Assembly: GCA_025917655.1 (NCBI GenBank)
Contig: CP084613.1
Coordinates: forward strand, 434,001-498,000
Direction of reading: 5' to 3'
Length of the DNA: 64,000 bases
Origin: Chlorella sorokiniana
Taxonomy: Eukaryota > Chlorophyta > Trebouxiophyceae > Chlorellales > Chlorellaceae
Part shown: in pieces, positions 27,081 through 37,329 of the stretch
Position numbering within the stretch: the first letter of the stretch is position 1
Layout of the letters: each line of letters begins with the position of its first letter
Notes under the pieces: generated by a model
What the model was told of the DNA's origin: nothing
Databases searched by the model: none
The model's input: only the letters and a program-made list of their open reading frames with translations
Position numbers and translations under genes: made by a program

Positions 27081-27288
27081 GCTCGACACTGGGAGAGTGT
27101 GTAAATTCGACAGCGACAGTGCTAAATGCCATGCACTCTCGGCGAAGAACTAAGGGTAGTGTGGGGTTGGCAGGACTGGGCTGGCACAACACGACGTGGC
27201 GCTGGCAGGGCGGTGGTGTGGCGCGGTGCAGGCGCTGAAAGAGCGAGGCCTCGGCTGGCTTTTAAGCTTCGATTGCACTGCTGCTCAT

Positions 27289-28132
27289 ATGGAGGCGCCC
27301 CTCAAGAGCCTGTGCATCGCTTGCGCGCGATACGCCGAAGGCGATCAGCTGGGAAAAGCGCTTGCTGCCCTCGCCACCAGCCCCTACTTTGTCATCTACC
27401 ACTGCGCCGTTCTGTTGCATGCCAGGCGGGAGCTGCACGTGGCCTTTGTGCTGATTGGCCTGCTGCTGATGTCGGGTGCGCGTGCCGACGTTGCCGCATA
27501 GCCTGCCGTTGTGTGCTGCAGCCTCTGTTTGAGTGCATGGTTGTCGTGGTTGCTGCCATCACCGTGCAAAGCTGAAGCAAGCATCCCCGTCCTGCAGCCC
27601 TGAGCCTGGCAATCAAGGCGGCTCTGAAGCACCCCCGCCCAGCAGCCACCTGCGCCCTGCTGGCCAACTGCCACAAGCATGGCATGCCCTCCAGCCACGC
27701 AAGCGTCATGGCGTTTGCCGCCACCACCTGCGCGCTGATTTTCTCCACCGCCAGCGGCTGCGGCGAGCTGGCGCCGGTGGGCAAGCAACCAGCCCTGTGG
27801 GCGGCACGGGCGGCCTGGCAGCTGCTCTGGGGAGGGCGGTTGAGGGCGTGCAGGTGTTAAGCCTGGCTGCCCTCACGGCGGCGGTGGGCTATGGCCGCGT
27901 GTACCTGGGATACCATTCCCCCGATCAGGTGGCAGCCGGCGCAGCGCTGGGCGCTGCCTGCGCCGTCGTGTGGTGGCAGCTCACAGCAGCCGCCTGTCGG
28001 CAGTGGGGCTCTGCGCTGCTGCGCCTGGCGCCGCTGCGCGCTCTGCGCCTGCGTGACACGCTGGGGTTCCCTGACGTGCATGCAGCAGAAGCAGCAATGT
28101 TTGGTTCATTAAAGGCTGAGCACACAGATTGA
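27289..28132 (+). CDS. DOLPP1: Dolichyl-diphosphatase-like PAP2 phosphatase
   Basis: Hydrolyses dolichyl diphosphate in the ER to recycle the lipid carrier for N-glycosylation. ATG 27289 (MEAPLKSLCIACARYAEGD) is followed by TSPYFVIYHCAVLL and RRELHVAFVLIGLLLM, matching the N-terminal helices and RELH motif of DOLPP1/Cwh8. Exon 2 gives PAP2 motif 1 (KAALKHPRP), motif 2 (GMPSSHA) and, further on, motif 3 (YGRVYLGYHSPDQV); all catalytic Arg and His positions are present. The protein ends KAEHTD at 28130-28132. Motifs 2 and 3 lie in different frames; one more G in 27829-27832 joins them as AAWQLLWGRAVEGVQVLS. It sits about 210 bp after the exostosin gene and is convergent with Mog1. Confidence 0.85.
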
Positions 28133-28447
28133 GCATGCGTGTGTCGTTGCAACCTTTAATAGTCAAACATGGATAACAGTGCAGCATTTGAGGAACTGCG
28201 CTGCACGCTGGACGTCCTGATCTGAGGTCATTGTGCAGCGCCGCCGCCAAAGAGGCCCCAGTCTTTGATTTGAAATGTGGCCAGCATGCGCCTGAACAGC
28301 AGCGGCGCCGTAAGGTGTGCGCCCTTGAACCCCGCGCCTGCAACATAGCAGGCACAGCAGCACATGGCAAGGCAGGGACTTGGTGTGTATTGACAAAGAA
28401 GATAGCAGGCGCGTTCATATGGCTGGGCTGATCGTCTCTGCTCTCAA
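28133..28447. other. Convergent 3' region, dolichyl diphosphatase / Mog1
   Basis: About 315 bp between facing stop codons. No coding potential of note. Confidence 0.4.
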
Positions 28448-29345
28448 TTAGAGCCGTGTCCGAAACCGCAGCTCCAGCTCACCTGCATGCTCTGCTGCCG
28501 CGCTGTGCTCAGATATGAAAATGGGCGAGTTGAGAGTGAGGAGGACATCACTGCCATGCTGTGGTAGCCGTACGACACACAGGATGACCTGTGTGTGCAG
28601 AGCATCGCAGGGACAAGAGAGAGGGTCGGCAGGCACGAGTGGGCGGCACTTGGCAACACGTAAGAGACCAACAAGTGCTGCAGGCCACATCTGGCACAGC
28701 GCTGTGGCTGCAGCCGTACCTGTCGGCTGCATTGTGGCAGTCTTGCCCCCACCCTCACCTGAACTTTGTTGAGCGCACTGCTGCCCTGCCGCCCCTTGGC
28801 CACTGCCTGCTGCCCCACCGCCAGAGCTTTGAAGCTGTCTGGCGGCAGGCCTGGGATGTCTTGAACCCCGAGCACTTGCTGCTCGTCTATCTGTGCGTGG
28901 GGCGCATCGTTGTTCTGCGCCTGATCGTGGAAAAAGAAGGCTGCAGCCTCTCCGTTTGGCACTGGCTGGTGCTCCTGAAGTGGGGACGGGCGGCGGGTAA
29001 GGGAGGACACCTGTTTGCGGGCGATTGGACGGAGCTGCTCACGCGACGCGGGCGAAAACGCACCACTATCTCCACAACCAAGGACTGGTCCAAGCTGGCA
29101 TCTGCAAAGACCTGCAGGGCTCACTGATGGGTCAGGTGTGGCACAAAGCATCCTCCCGCTGACTCCTTCACTGAGCGCTGTTCGCAGCCTGGCAGGCAAC
29201 CGAGTCGGCGAGCGCGGGGACTGTGGCGCACCTCTTGATGATCCGGAACTGGTCTGAATTGCGATATGTCGATGAAACGTTGCGGAAATGCCATTTGCGC
29301 TGCCCCTCCGTAAAGGTCGCGCTGCACAAGCGTGTCATCGATCAT
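28448..29345 (-). CDS. MOG1: Mog1 / Ran guanine-nucleotide release factor
   Basis: Small Ran-GTPase-binding protein acting in nuclear transport. Exons from the 5' end: MIDDTLVQRDLYGGAAQMAF (ATG 29345), PQRFIDISQFRPVPDHQEV (to about 29233), EHQPVPNGEAAAFFFHDQ (about 28978-28925), HAQIDEQQVLGVQDIPGLP and FKALAVGQQAV (to about 28762), VILCVVRLPQHGSDVLLTLN (about 28610-28545) and a C-terminus ending LELRFRTRL at 28448. LYGGA, RPVPDHQEV and DVLLTLN are Mog1 hallmarks. A longer frame opens at 29474, but Mog1 proteins usually start just before the LFGGA block, so 29345 is preferred. It shares a roughly 270 bp divergent promoter with the HDA14-like gene. Confidence 0.85.
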
Positions 29346-29611
29346 TTCCTGGCTTGTAGTTATGCTGGAGACAAATCGGAACGAGTGAATGCAGCATTGA
29401 CTCGAGAATGTCGAAGAACCACGAGAGCCCAGCAGGCCACAGCACACAACATTGAGCATGCTTTGCTGTGCCATCGTGGGACGTCATTGCGCCAATTGAG
29501 GGTAGCGATATCGATACAAGCTTTGCAGACTGCTCCAACACCCGTTCCCAGCTGCTGTGGTCGCGCTCTTCTTGAGCGCAAGCCCCTGCATGTTTACATC
29601 TTTTCTATAGG

Positions 29612-32196
29612 ATGATCCCACATTCGGCGAGATTGCAAGGAGCAGCAATCGGCAGATCAGTGGCGGCGGCAGCGGCGGCGGGCCCCACCGCCGTGCTGCT
29701 GCCGCCTGCCACGCTGGCCGACGCACGGTTGCTGTACGCAACAACAGGGGCCCCTGCCCACGACTACCCGGGCCACGCAGAGTGCGCGGCTCGCGTGCCA
29801 GCCATCCTGGAGGCGCTGCAAGCCCGGGGCTGACCGACCGTGCGGGGCAGGTGCTGGAGCTGACGGGCTTTGCGGCGGCGCCGCGCGAAACCATCCAGCT
29901 GGTGCACAGCGAGGGGTATGTGGCCGGCCTGGACCGCGCCTCGGCAAAGTGCGCAGATAGCAGCACCACGCTGGAGGTGGACTTCGCACCCACCTACATC
30001 ACCAGCTCCACCGCCGCTGATGCGTGCCTCGTAAGCGGGCGACAGAAGCGGACCCCGATAAACAGCATTGTCTGCTTGGCTGGTTCTGAACCCAGCAATC
30101 TGTGCTTAACCCGGCCCTTTGGCGCGCCCTGCGGTTTCCGGAATCTTTTGCCTCCAGCCTCCCACCTGCCGGCCTGCCATGGCCGTGAGAGCACAGCCTT
30201 GCTGTACGCCTGCTCGCAGCCTGCTCCAGCGCCGGCCCAACCTTTCCCCTGCCTTGCGTCTGCGCAGGCAGCCGGCGCAGCGGTGTCGCTCGTGGACCAC
30301 GTCGTCGCCGCCAGCCGCGCCGCCCCCGCCCCGCGCACACGCCCGCCGGCTTTGCCGTGTGCCGCCCCCGGGGCACCACTGCCTGCCGACCACCGCCATG
30401 GGCTTCTGCATCTTCGGCAACGCGGCGATAGCGGCGCGGCACGCGCAGCGTGCCCACGGCTTGCAGCGCGTGCTCATCTACGACTGGGACGTGCACCACG
30501 GCAACGGCACTCAGGCGGTGTTTGAGAACGACCCAGACGTGCTCTTCATCAGCAGCCACCAAGGGGGTAAGTGAGCAAGTGAGTGGGTGAGCAGGCATGC
30601 CGTGGAGCAGAGACGACTGCGCAGCGTCTGTGGCCGCTTTGCGCAGGGCTTGAAGGCGCCTGGCTCGTTGCCTCACATGCTGGCTTGCCGCCGCCTGCTG
30701 CCTTCCGCCGCCGCTCCCGCCCCAGGCATCTACCCCTCCACCGGGAAGGTGGGGAGGCGGGCAGCGGGGACGGCGAGGGCGCCACCATCAACCTACCACT
30801 GCCGGGCGACTCGGGTGAGGCCGCCGCCGCCGCTGCTAGGGGGACTGCAGGCAGGGGACTGCAGGCAGCCGGGCTGCTGCTGCTGCAGCCGAAGCTGCCA
30901 AGGCCGAGCTGCTGCTGCTGCCCAGGACGTGGTGCCGTCCCTGGTCTGCCTGCGACGCGGTTCTATGGAGCCACGCGCTTGTGTTTGGGGGCTTGGGGAT
31001 GCCACGAAGCTGACAGGAACTGGAATTTTCATATGCATGCTTGTTCCTTCCCCTCTTGCCCTCCAAACCGCGCAGGGCACGAGGCTCTTCTAGCAGCGTT
31101 TGAGGAGGTGGTGGCGCCTGCGGCCCGCCGCTTCCAGCCAGACATCATCCTCATATCGGCCGGCTACGATGCACACTGGCGGGACCCGCTTGCAGGTGCA
31201 GCTTGTGTCACAGCACAGCATTGCTGCGGCAGCGTTGCTGCCAACAGCATTGGTGTCGCCACTGCAGCACAGCCACTGGACCACTCGCAGGTGCCGCTGA
31301 GCAGCACCTGCGCGGGTCTCAGAGGCCTGTTCCTGTGGCAGCGAGGTTTTCGCTCCCAGCTGGCTCCCAGCTGCTTCCTCAGTCGTGCTGTTGCTTGCCT
31401 GCTATTTTTTGTATTTTTACATGAAGCACTGACAACGGCAGGTGTATGAACCCTTTTCCCTTCCCCTGCAATCTCCCAATCCCCCGCCCCCTGCCGCTAG
31501 CCCTATCCCGTCCTCCCCAATCCCCCCCAATCTCCCCCGCCCCTCCCGCCGCGCCCCCCTTTCCCCCGCACACACCATTCTCTCACACACACACACGTCA
31601 CGCCTGGCCCTCGCCCCCGCAGGCCTGCAGTGCCGCAGCTCCACCTTCCATGCACTGGGGGCGGCAGCCAAGGCGCTGGCGGACGAGCTGTGCGGCGGGC
31701 GGCTGGTGATGCTCCTGGAGGGCGGCTACGACCTCAAGGCGCTGGGGGAGAGCGTGGCCAACACCTTCCTGGGTGAGCGCCCGGGGCTTTGGGGGCTTTC
31801 CTTGGTTCATGCACCCGGTGGCACGTGCCTTGCCCTGGTTCTTGCAGCCAGTGGCTTGTGCCCTGGCCTGGCTTTTGCAGCATGTGGCTTGTGCTGTGTT
31901 GGTTCAGCGTGCGCTGAGCGGCAAGGTTGTGCGTGCGCCAAGAGGAAGGCGGGGAAGATGTGAGGATTGTTGTGGCATGCTGGACTTGGGCCTGCGGGGC
32001 GCAAGAGTGCAGATTGATTGTGGAATGTGTGCATGCTGCTGTCCGTATCTCTCGACCCGTACTGCCTGTGTACCGCTGTGCAGGCGTGCTGGGAGAGGGC
32101 CCCGACGACCGGTTCGACCCGGCCCTGCTGCGGGAAGAGCCGCTGGACAAAGTGAAGGCGGTGCTGCGGGAAGCGCAGCGCATTCACGGGCTGTAG
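29612..32196 (+). CDS. HDA14: HDA14-like class II histone deacetylase (likely organellar)
   Basis: Zinc-dependent lysine deacetylase. ATG 29612 opens a basic, Ala-rich leader ([20 protein letters not shown]) that looks like a plastid or mitochondrial transit peptide. Conserved blocks: [11 protein letters not shown]-type ([15 protein letters not shown]), [55 protein letters not shown] (tandem His), [19 protein letters not shown] (zinc ligands), [58 protein letters not shown], and the tail [15 protein letters not shown] (stop 32194-32196). Order and wording follow Arabidopsis HDA14, an organellar deacetylase, closely, including the C-terminal helix. Four one-base slips occur (29826-29829, 30329-30332, 30365-30369, 30751-30754), each mended by one more G or C. 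Confidence 0.9.
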
Positions 32197-32536
32197 ACAT
32201 GCGGGGAGTTGCAATTATGCGCTCATTACATGTGTACGCTCATTCCGGCAACATTGAAACACAAATAAAGACACAACCCTAGCCATGCGTGCGGTCTGCT
32301 CCAAAGGAATCACAGATTTCTGGTCGTTATTATATGGACAGGGGTTGGCACAACAGAGGGCGCAAGTCTGCATGACCCCGCACAGACAGCGCGTTCAGGT
32401 TGTACAGTGTTTGGTTCTCTTGCCATGCTTGTCGTGCTGCCAAATCATGCAGCACTCTTCACCGCTTCTTGGACCCTCCCTTCTTGTCGCTGCACACTCT
32501 GCTGCCAGGCAGGGCCTTCCCAGTGCGTTCACGGCT
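32197..32536. other. Convergent 3' region, HDA14-like / selenium-binding protein
   Basis: About 340 bp. ACAAATAAAGACAC at about 32261-32274 could serve as a poly(A) signal for the plus-strand gene. No other feature. Confidence 0.4.
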
Positions 32537-35500
32537 TCAGTTGGCTGCTTCGGCGGCCAGCTTCTCCTTGTAGGCGGGATCCGTTTCCACAACCCAGATG
32601 TCGCTGGAGCAGTCGCCGCCTGCGGCACGCGCACAGATCACACAACTTCGTCGGTTACCGCTGCGTCGGCAGGCCTCGCAGCGCAAGCGGCAGAGCAGAG
32701 CGGGCCGGGAGCGGGAGGAGGCCAGCAGGCACCTGCGCCGTACCCACCACCCGCCGCTGCAAGGGAAGGGTTCCGCACCCAACGGCGGCGTGCTGGCGCC
32801 TCCAGCGGCACCTCAGCAACACCCGCAGTCGCTGCTCGCTGCGCAACAATTGCGGCCGCTACATGGCCAGGCCATGTGGCGCTTCGCTGCCCGCGCTGTC
32901 TGCACCAACAAAACGACAGCGCGGCAGCGCGATCCGCAGCGCCGCCTCCAGCCCAGCGCTCCGCCGCTCACCCGGGTAGCGCGTCTCGTGTGCCAGCACG
33001 GGGCCGTCGGGCTCCGCCCCAAAGTCCACCAGGAAGTCCTGGTTCAGGGAGAGCTTGCCGCCGTTGTCCAGGTCCACGTCGACCCGCACCAGCTGGGAGC
33101 CCTGCACAGCGGGAGGCGGATGGGTCGGTGTTTGTGGGTGCTTGAGTCGGGTGGGGTGGTGCGTTGGGTGTTGTGCAAGTGTGCGTTAATGGGGGGGGGG
33201 TGAAGTTGGGGGCAACGGAGAGGATTGAGGTTTTTGTGCAAGCGTGTGTGAATGGGGGAGGGGGTGGGGTTCAGGACACATTGGAGAAATGGAGCACGGA
33301 AAGAGGTAGGACGAAGCGGCAGGGCGGGAGCACCCGCCAACATCGTGCTCCCAGCAGGCGCATTGCGGCAGCCTTGCAAGGAGTGGCTGAGCGAGGAGAA
33401 GTGGCTGAATGTGGAATGGGCTGGGGGTATCAAGCACCAAGAACACGATTGAGGACGAAAAGACAAGGCCAAAGAGTAGACTGCGCACCTTCTTGGCCAG
33501 GTCGGGGTAGAACTGCAGAGCGCAGCGCGGAGGGGCGGCAGGCGAGGGGGCAAGGTTTAGAGGCATGAGCCATGGTGCGATACAACATTGCAATGCAACA
33601 GCAGCAGCAGCTCGCCGCAAGTCAAGCATGCAGGTCTCGGTACGGCCGGCTTGTCTCGAGCCCCTGCCCCCCGCCGCGTGCCTGCTTGTCCCAGGGCGAG
33701 AAGAGGCTGTTGGTGACGTACAGGCGGCGCCCGTCCAGGCTGAGCTGGATCATCTGGGGGCCGCCCTGCAGCTCCACCCCCTTCACCACCGGCGTCTCCG
33801 GCTGCTCGGGCGAGTCCTCGGGCAGGCCCTCCAGCACCTTGACGCCGCTGCCCTTGCGCACGGAGCCGCCCAGCCAGACGCGGGAGTTGAAGCGGGGTTG
33901 GCGGGGTCGGAGATGTCGTACTGCACCAGGTCGCCGCGCAGCCAGTTGGAGAAGTAGATGTACCTGCGGAGTGGTGGGGAGGGGGAGGGGTGGGGTGGGG
34001 TGGGGTGGGGTGGGTGGGTGGGGGGGCTGAAGGCGCGTGGCAATCGTGCGTGCATCAGCTGGGATGCACCAGCGGAGAATCCAGGAAACAAAGGATGCCG
34101 GTGGAGTGAGCTAATCGGCGCTGCGTCGCCAGCAAGCGGCAGGCTCACCCGCAGAACCACCCAGCCGCAAAACAACAAAAAAGGGCCCCACAACTACACC
34201 ACCACCACCAACCATCCAGCGGAGGGCTCACTTGTCGTCGAGGGAGATGAGGATGTCGGTGATGAGGGGGGCAGCTCGGGCAGCACCCAGCCCTCCACCT
34301 TGAGCCACGGCTGCTTGATGGCGACGTGCGTCTTCCAGGTCACCGAGCCGTTGACCTCCTTGTGGATGCGGATGACGTTGGAGGAGAGGGCGGCGCCCAC
34401 GTAGCCCTCCGCCTGGCAGCAGTACAAGCATCAGACGCGCGGCAGCACAAGCATCAGACGCGCGGCAGTGGGCGAGAGGTCGGGCGGGTGCTGGGACCCA
34501 CGTCACATGCAGTGGCTGAGGCTTTCTGTAGCGGCATCCGCGAGAGTGCACTACGCAGGCTTCCGAGCGATCGCCACGGCAGCGGTAGCGGGGTCCGGCT
34601 TGCCCTCACCTTCCAGGGGTTGTGCAGGAAGCGGGTCTCCAGCGGGATGAGGCCCTCGGGTCCCAGGCTGATCTGCGGGACGGGGGCGGCGGCAGCGGGG
34701 GCAATTGAAGGAGGGGCAGCAGTGAAGAACGAACAAGGAGGGCCATCAGTGGGGAGCGCGGAAGCACGCTTGAGCAAGTGAGGGAGGAAAGGCCACGCAT
34801 AGCAGCGGTGGGCGGCAGACGAGCCGCGGCGGGCGGGGCGGCACACCTTCTGGATCAGCTCCCGCGTCTTCCAGCTCCAGAAGTACAGCTGGTCGCCGTA
34901 CCTGCAGCGCAGCAGCACATCATGCGTGGTTAGGCAGCGGTCGGCAGCGTGGCATATGCAGGCATGCCCCCAGCCCCACCCAAAGACAGCTCCCAAGCCT
35001 GATCAGTCCCCCCAGCGGGCTGTGCTGCAGCAGGCCCGCTTGGCCTGCCCAGCACTCACTTGTCTGGCACCTCAGCAGGGTTGAAGCCCTTGAAGAAGGC
35101 GTTGGGGGCGCCCCAGGAGGTGGACACCAGGATGTCGTGGTGGGGCTGATACCTGCGCCAACGGCGGCGGCGGCGGGCGGCGGGAAATACTTTAAGGCGG
35201 CAGCACGCTAAGGCCGCACGGCGCAATGCGGCCTCTGTGCAGCATGCCAAACTGCAACCCAAGCTGGGCTGTAGTGCAGCCAGGCCGGCCACGGTGCTGA
35301 TGAGAGCGCCGCCAAGTGCAGACGGGGAGCTGCCACGCTGGCCGCACAGCAATGGGAGGGGCCGCTGGTCACCAGAAGTCATAGCCGAAGTCGGTGCTCT
35401 GCTTGGCCCAGCTCTTGTCCTTCACCTGCAGCAGCAGCAGTGCGGTGCGGATCGTCAAGAAAGCGGGCATGGGCTTGGCTGCAGACCAGCAGCACCAGCA

Positions 35501-36871
35501 CCTGTGTGGCAGATGCACCCACGGCTTGTGTCAGTCGGTATCGCCACAGGAAGCCCCCTTCCCCGCCCACCTCGAACGTCTCCCCGTCCAGCAGCACGAA
35601 ACCGCCCTTGGCGTTGCCATCGGGGTCCCCCATGGCGCTGACCAGCACCTCGCCGCTGGCCAGGCAGTGGGAAGAGTGCAAGTACGCCAGACCCGTCTTC
35701 TTCTGCGGCAGTGCGGAGGGGCGGCATGGTGGCTCCGAGGGCATTGGGCGCCCCACAAGCTGCCCGGGAGCCAAGCGTGGGTGCTGACAGCCAGGCGGGT
35801 CGAAGCTGGTGCGAAGCTGGCCCAGCACCAGATCTAGTCTGCACCCAGCCAGCGCCCACCTGGATCTCCTCACCCTCCACCACCTTTGCTAGCTTGGGGT
35901 TGCGAGGGTCGCTGGCCACGTCAAAGGCTGAAGGGCAGGGTGGTGGTGGTGGTGGTGTGTGTGTGTGTGTGGAAGAGGGGGGGGCAAAGCTTGGCCAGTC
36001 GAATGCTGGGGCGGTCGCTGAGATCCATGAACAGAATTAGATGCGGTTGCAAAGTAGGATGCTACAGAACATCCCAGGACAAGCCTTCTGTCGACTTCCT
36101 CCCCGCAGCGCTCACCGTACACACGGCCGCTGCCCAGCGCAGGCAAAACCAGGTACTTGCGCGCCTTGCCGCTCGTGTCGCCGTAGCAGGAGGAGCAGGC
36201 ATTCCATCCGCTGTGGTGCAGCTCGTCACCCTGTCAGCAGGGGGAGGGGGAGGGGGGGGACAGGAGGCAGCGCTGATTATGCTGCAGTGCAGCCAGGGCG
36301 AGATTCCTTTCTAACACAGGTCGCCGGCTAATGCGTCTTGCAACCAAAGCAGCAGGCCCGCTGCAGGGCGCCCTTCGCGACCAGGACTCGGGCAGGCTCC
36401 ACGAGCCCCAGACTGTTGCATTCTAATCACCTTGTGCGGCACATAGGCGCGGGAGATGACCTGCAAGCACGACAAGGCGATCGGCGGCGGTGGGAGGACC
36501 AGCAAGTGCTTCTGCAGGCACAGCAGGGCGCAGCGCCCCCGGGGCCCCACCTGCGAATACGTGGCACTCTCTGGGTCGGCATCAATCGTGGCCAAGTAGT
36601 CAGGCCTGCATGCGCGCGGGCCGGCAAAGGGCTCAAGAGGGACCCAACAGAGTGCCACGCAGCTTAGACCAGGCCGCGGGCGGTGGTGACTGGCGGCGGT
36701 GAATGGCCCAGGAGAACCCAAGGCGGGCAGCGTAAACGCGGCAGTTTTCTCTCACTTGGTCCCGTCGGGGTTCACGGCGACAACATAGAGCAGCTTCTCG
36801 CGCTCTCCCTTCTCAAAGGCTTCGAGGGGTGTCGCCCAGCCCAGGCCGCCGTCCTTGCCGCAGCACGCCAT
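32537..36871 (-). CDS. SBP1: Selenium-binding protein 1 / methanethiol oxidase
   Basis: SBP1/SELENBP1 proteins oxidise methanethiol to H2S, formaldehyde and H2O2. Start ATG at 36871 ([20 protein letters not shown], then [13 protein letters not shown]). Blocks follow: [46 protein letters not shown] with the CSSC pair (about 36235-36180), [70 protein letters not shown] with the HH pair, [68 protein letters not shown], and the end [19 protein letters not shown] (stop 32537-32539). Full length, no transit peptide. The only frame break I see is at 33894-33897 (DPANP to RFNSRVW), one base short. Many introns; the next gene on this strand ends about 460 bp upstream of its start. Confidence 0.95.
33958..34024. 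repeat. (GGGGT)n low-complexity tract in an SBP1 intron
   Basis: Plus-strand GGGGT/GGGT repeats. On the sense (minus) strand this is a CCCCA tract just upstream of an SBP1 acceptor. Confidence 0.8.
34424..34468. repeat. 22-bp direct repeat, two copies, in an SBP1 intron
   Basis: ACAAGCATCAGACGCGCGGC(AG) at 34424-34445 and again at 34447-34468, with one base between. Probably a local duplication. Confidence 0.9.
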
Positions 36872-37329
36872 AGTGATCAAGGTGATGGACAAGCAATGAA
36901 AACCTAGGAAATGGGGGAAGGGCGCGGGCAAAGGATTGCGTGAAGTGGGCAGTGCCGGTACCTTTGCAGGTATAGGCCGGCACTTGTTGCACTTGTCAAC
37001 GTTAGTAGATGACGAATGTAGGCGCCACAAGCGCATGCCGACATGCGCTGGGAAGCTGAAGGATGGGGATGGGGGTGAGGGCAGCCGGCTGTCACTCCAC
37101 CGGTCACCACCCAAGCGCAAATACCCCCTGCTTCTTGCCCGCCGCACGTGCATGCCAGCAGAGGAGGTGTGGGAATGACATGTTTTAATCCTTTGTCACA
37201 TAACTTACTTGCACAGCTTATTTGCGATGGATGCAAGGGGGAGGCAACGCAACGGGTTTGGCGGGCCTGCAGCACGGTCTGTGCTTGCGCATCGCTGCGG
37301 TGCAGACTGCCAGCCAAGGCAGCGCGTGT
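36872..37329. other. Intergenic region between two minus-strand genes
   Basis: About 460 bp holding the SBP1 promoter and the 3' UTR of the SGNH hydrolase gene. Nothing else seen. Confidence 0.4.

Noticed and set aside
27829-30754. Programmed -1 ribosomal frameshifting at C/G runs
   Set aside because: The slips occur in too many unrelated housekeeping genes, several times within one exon, and without a common slippery heptamer or downstream structure. Sequence error explains them better.
33958-34024. Telomere-like GGGGT repeats
   Set aside because: They lie inside an SBP1 intron and fit the CCCCA-rich tracts seen before other acceptors. The unit is irregular and not the plant/algal TTTAGGG type.
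32537-36871. Selenocysteine in the selenium-binding protein
   Set aside because: The conserved site reads CSSC with ordinary Cys codons, and no in-frame TGA occurs in the conserved exons.
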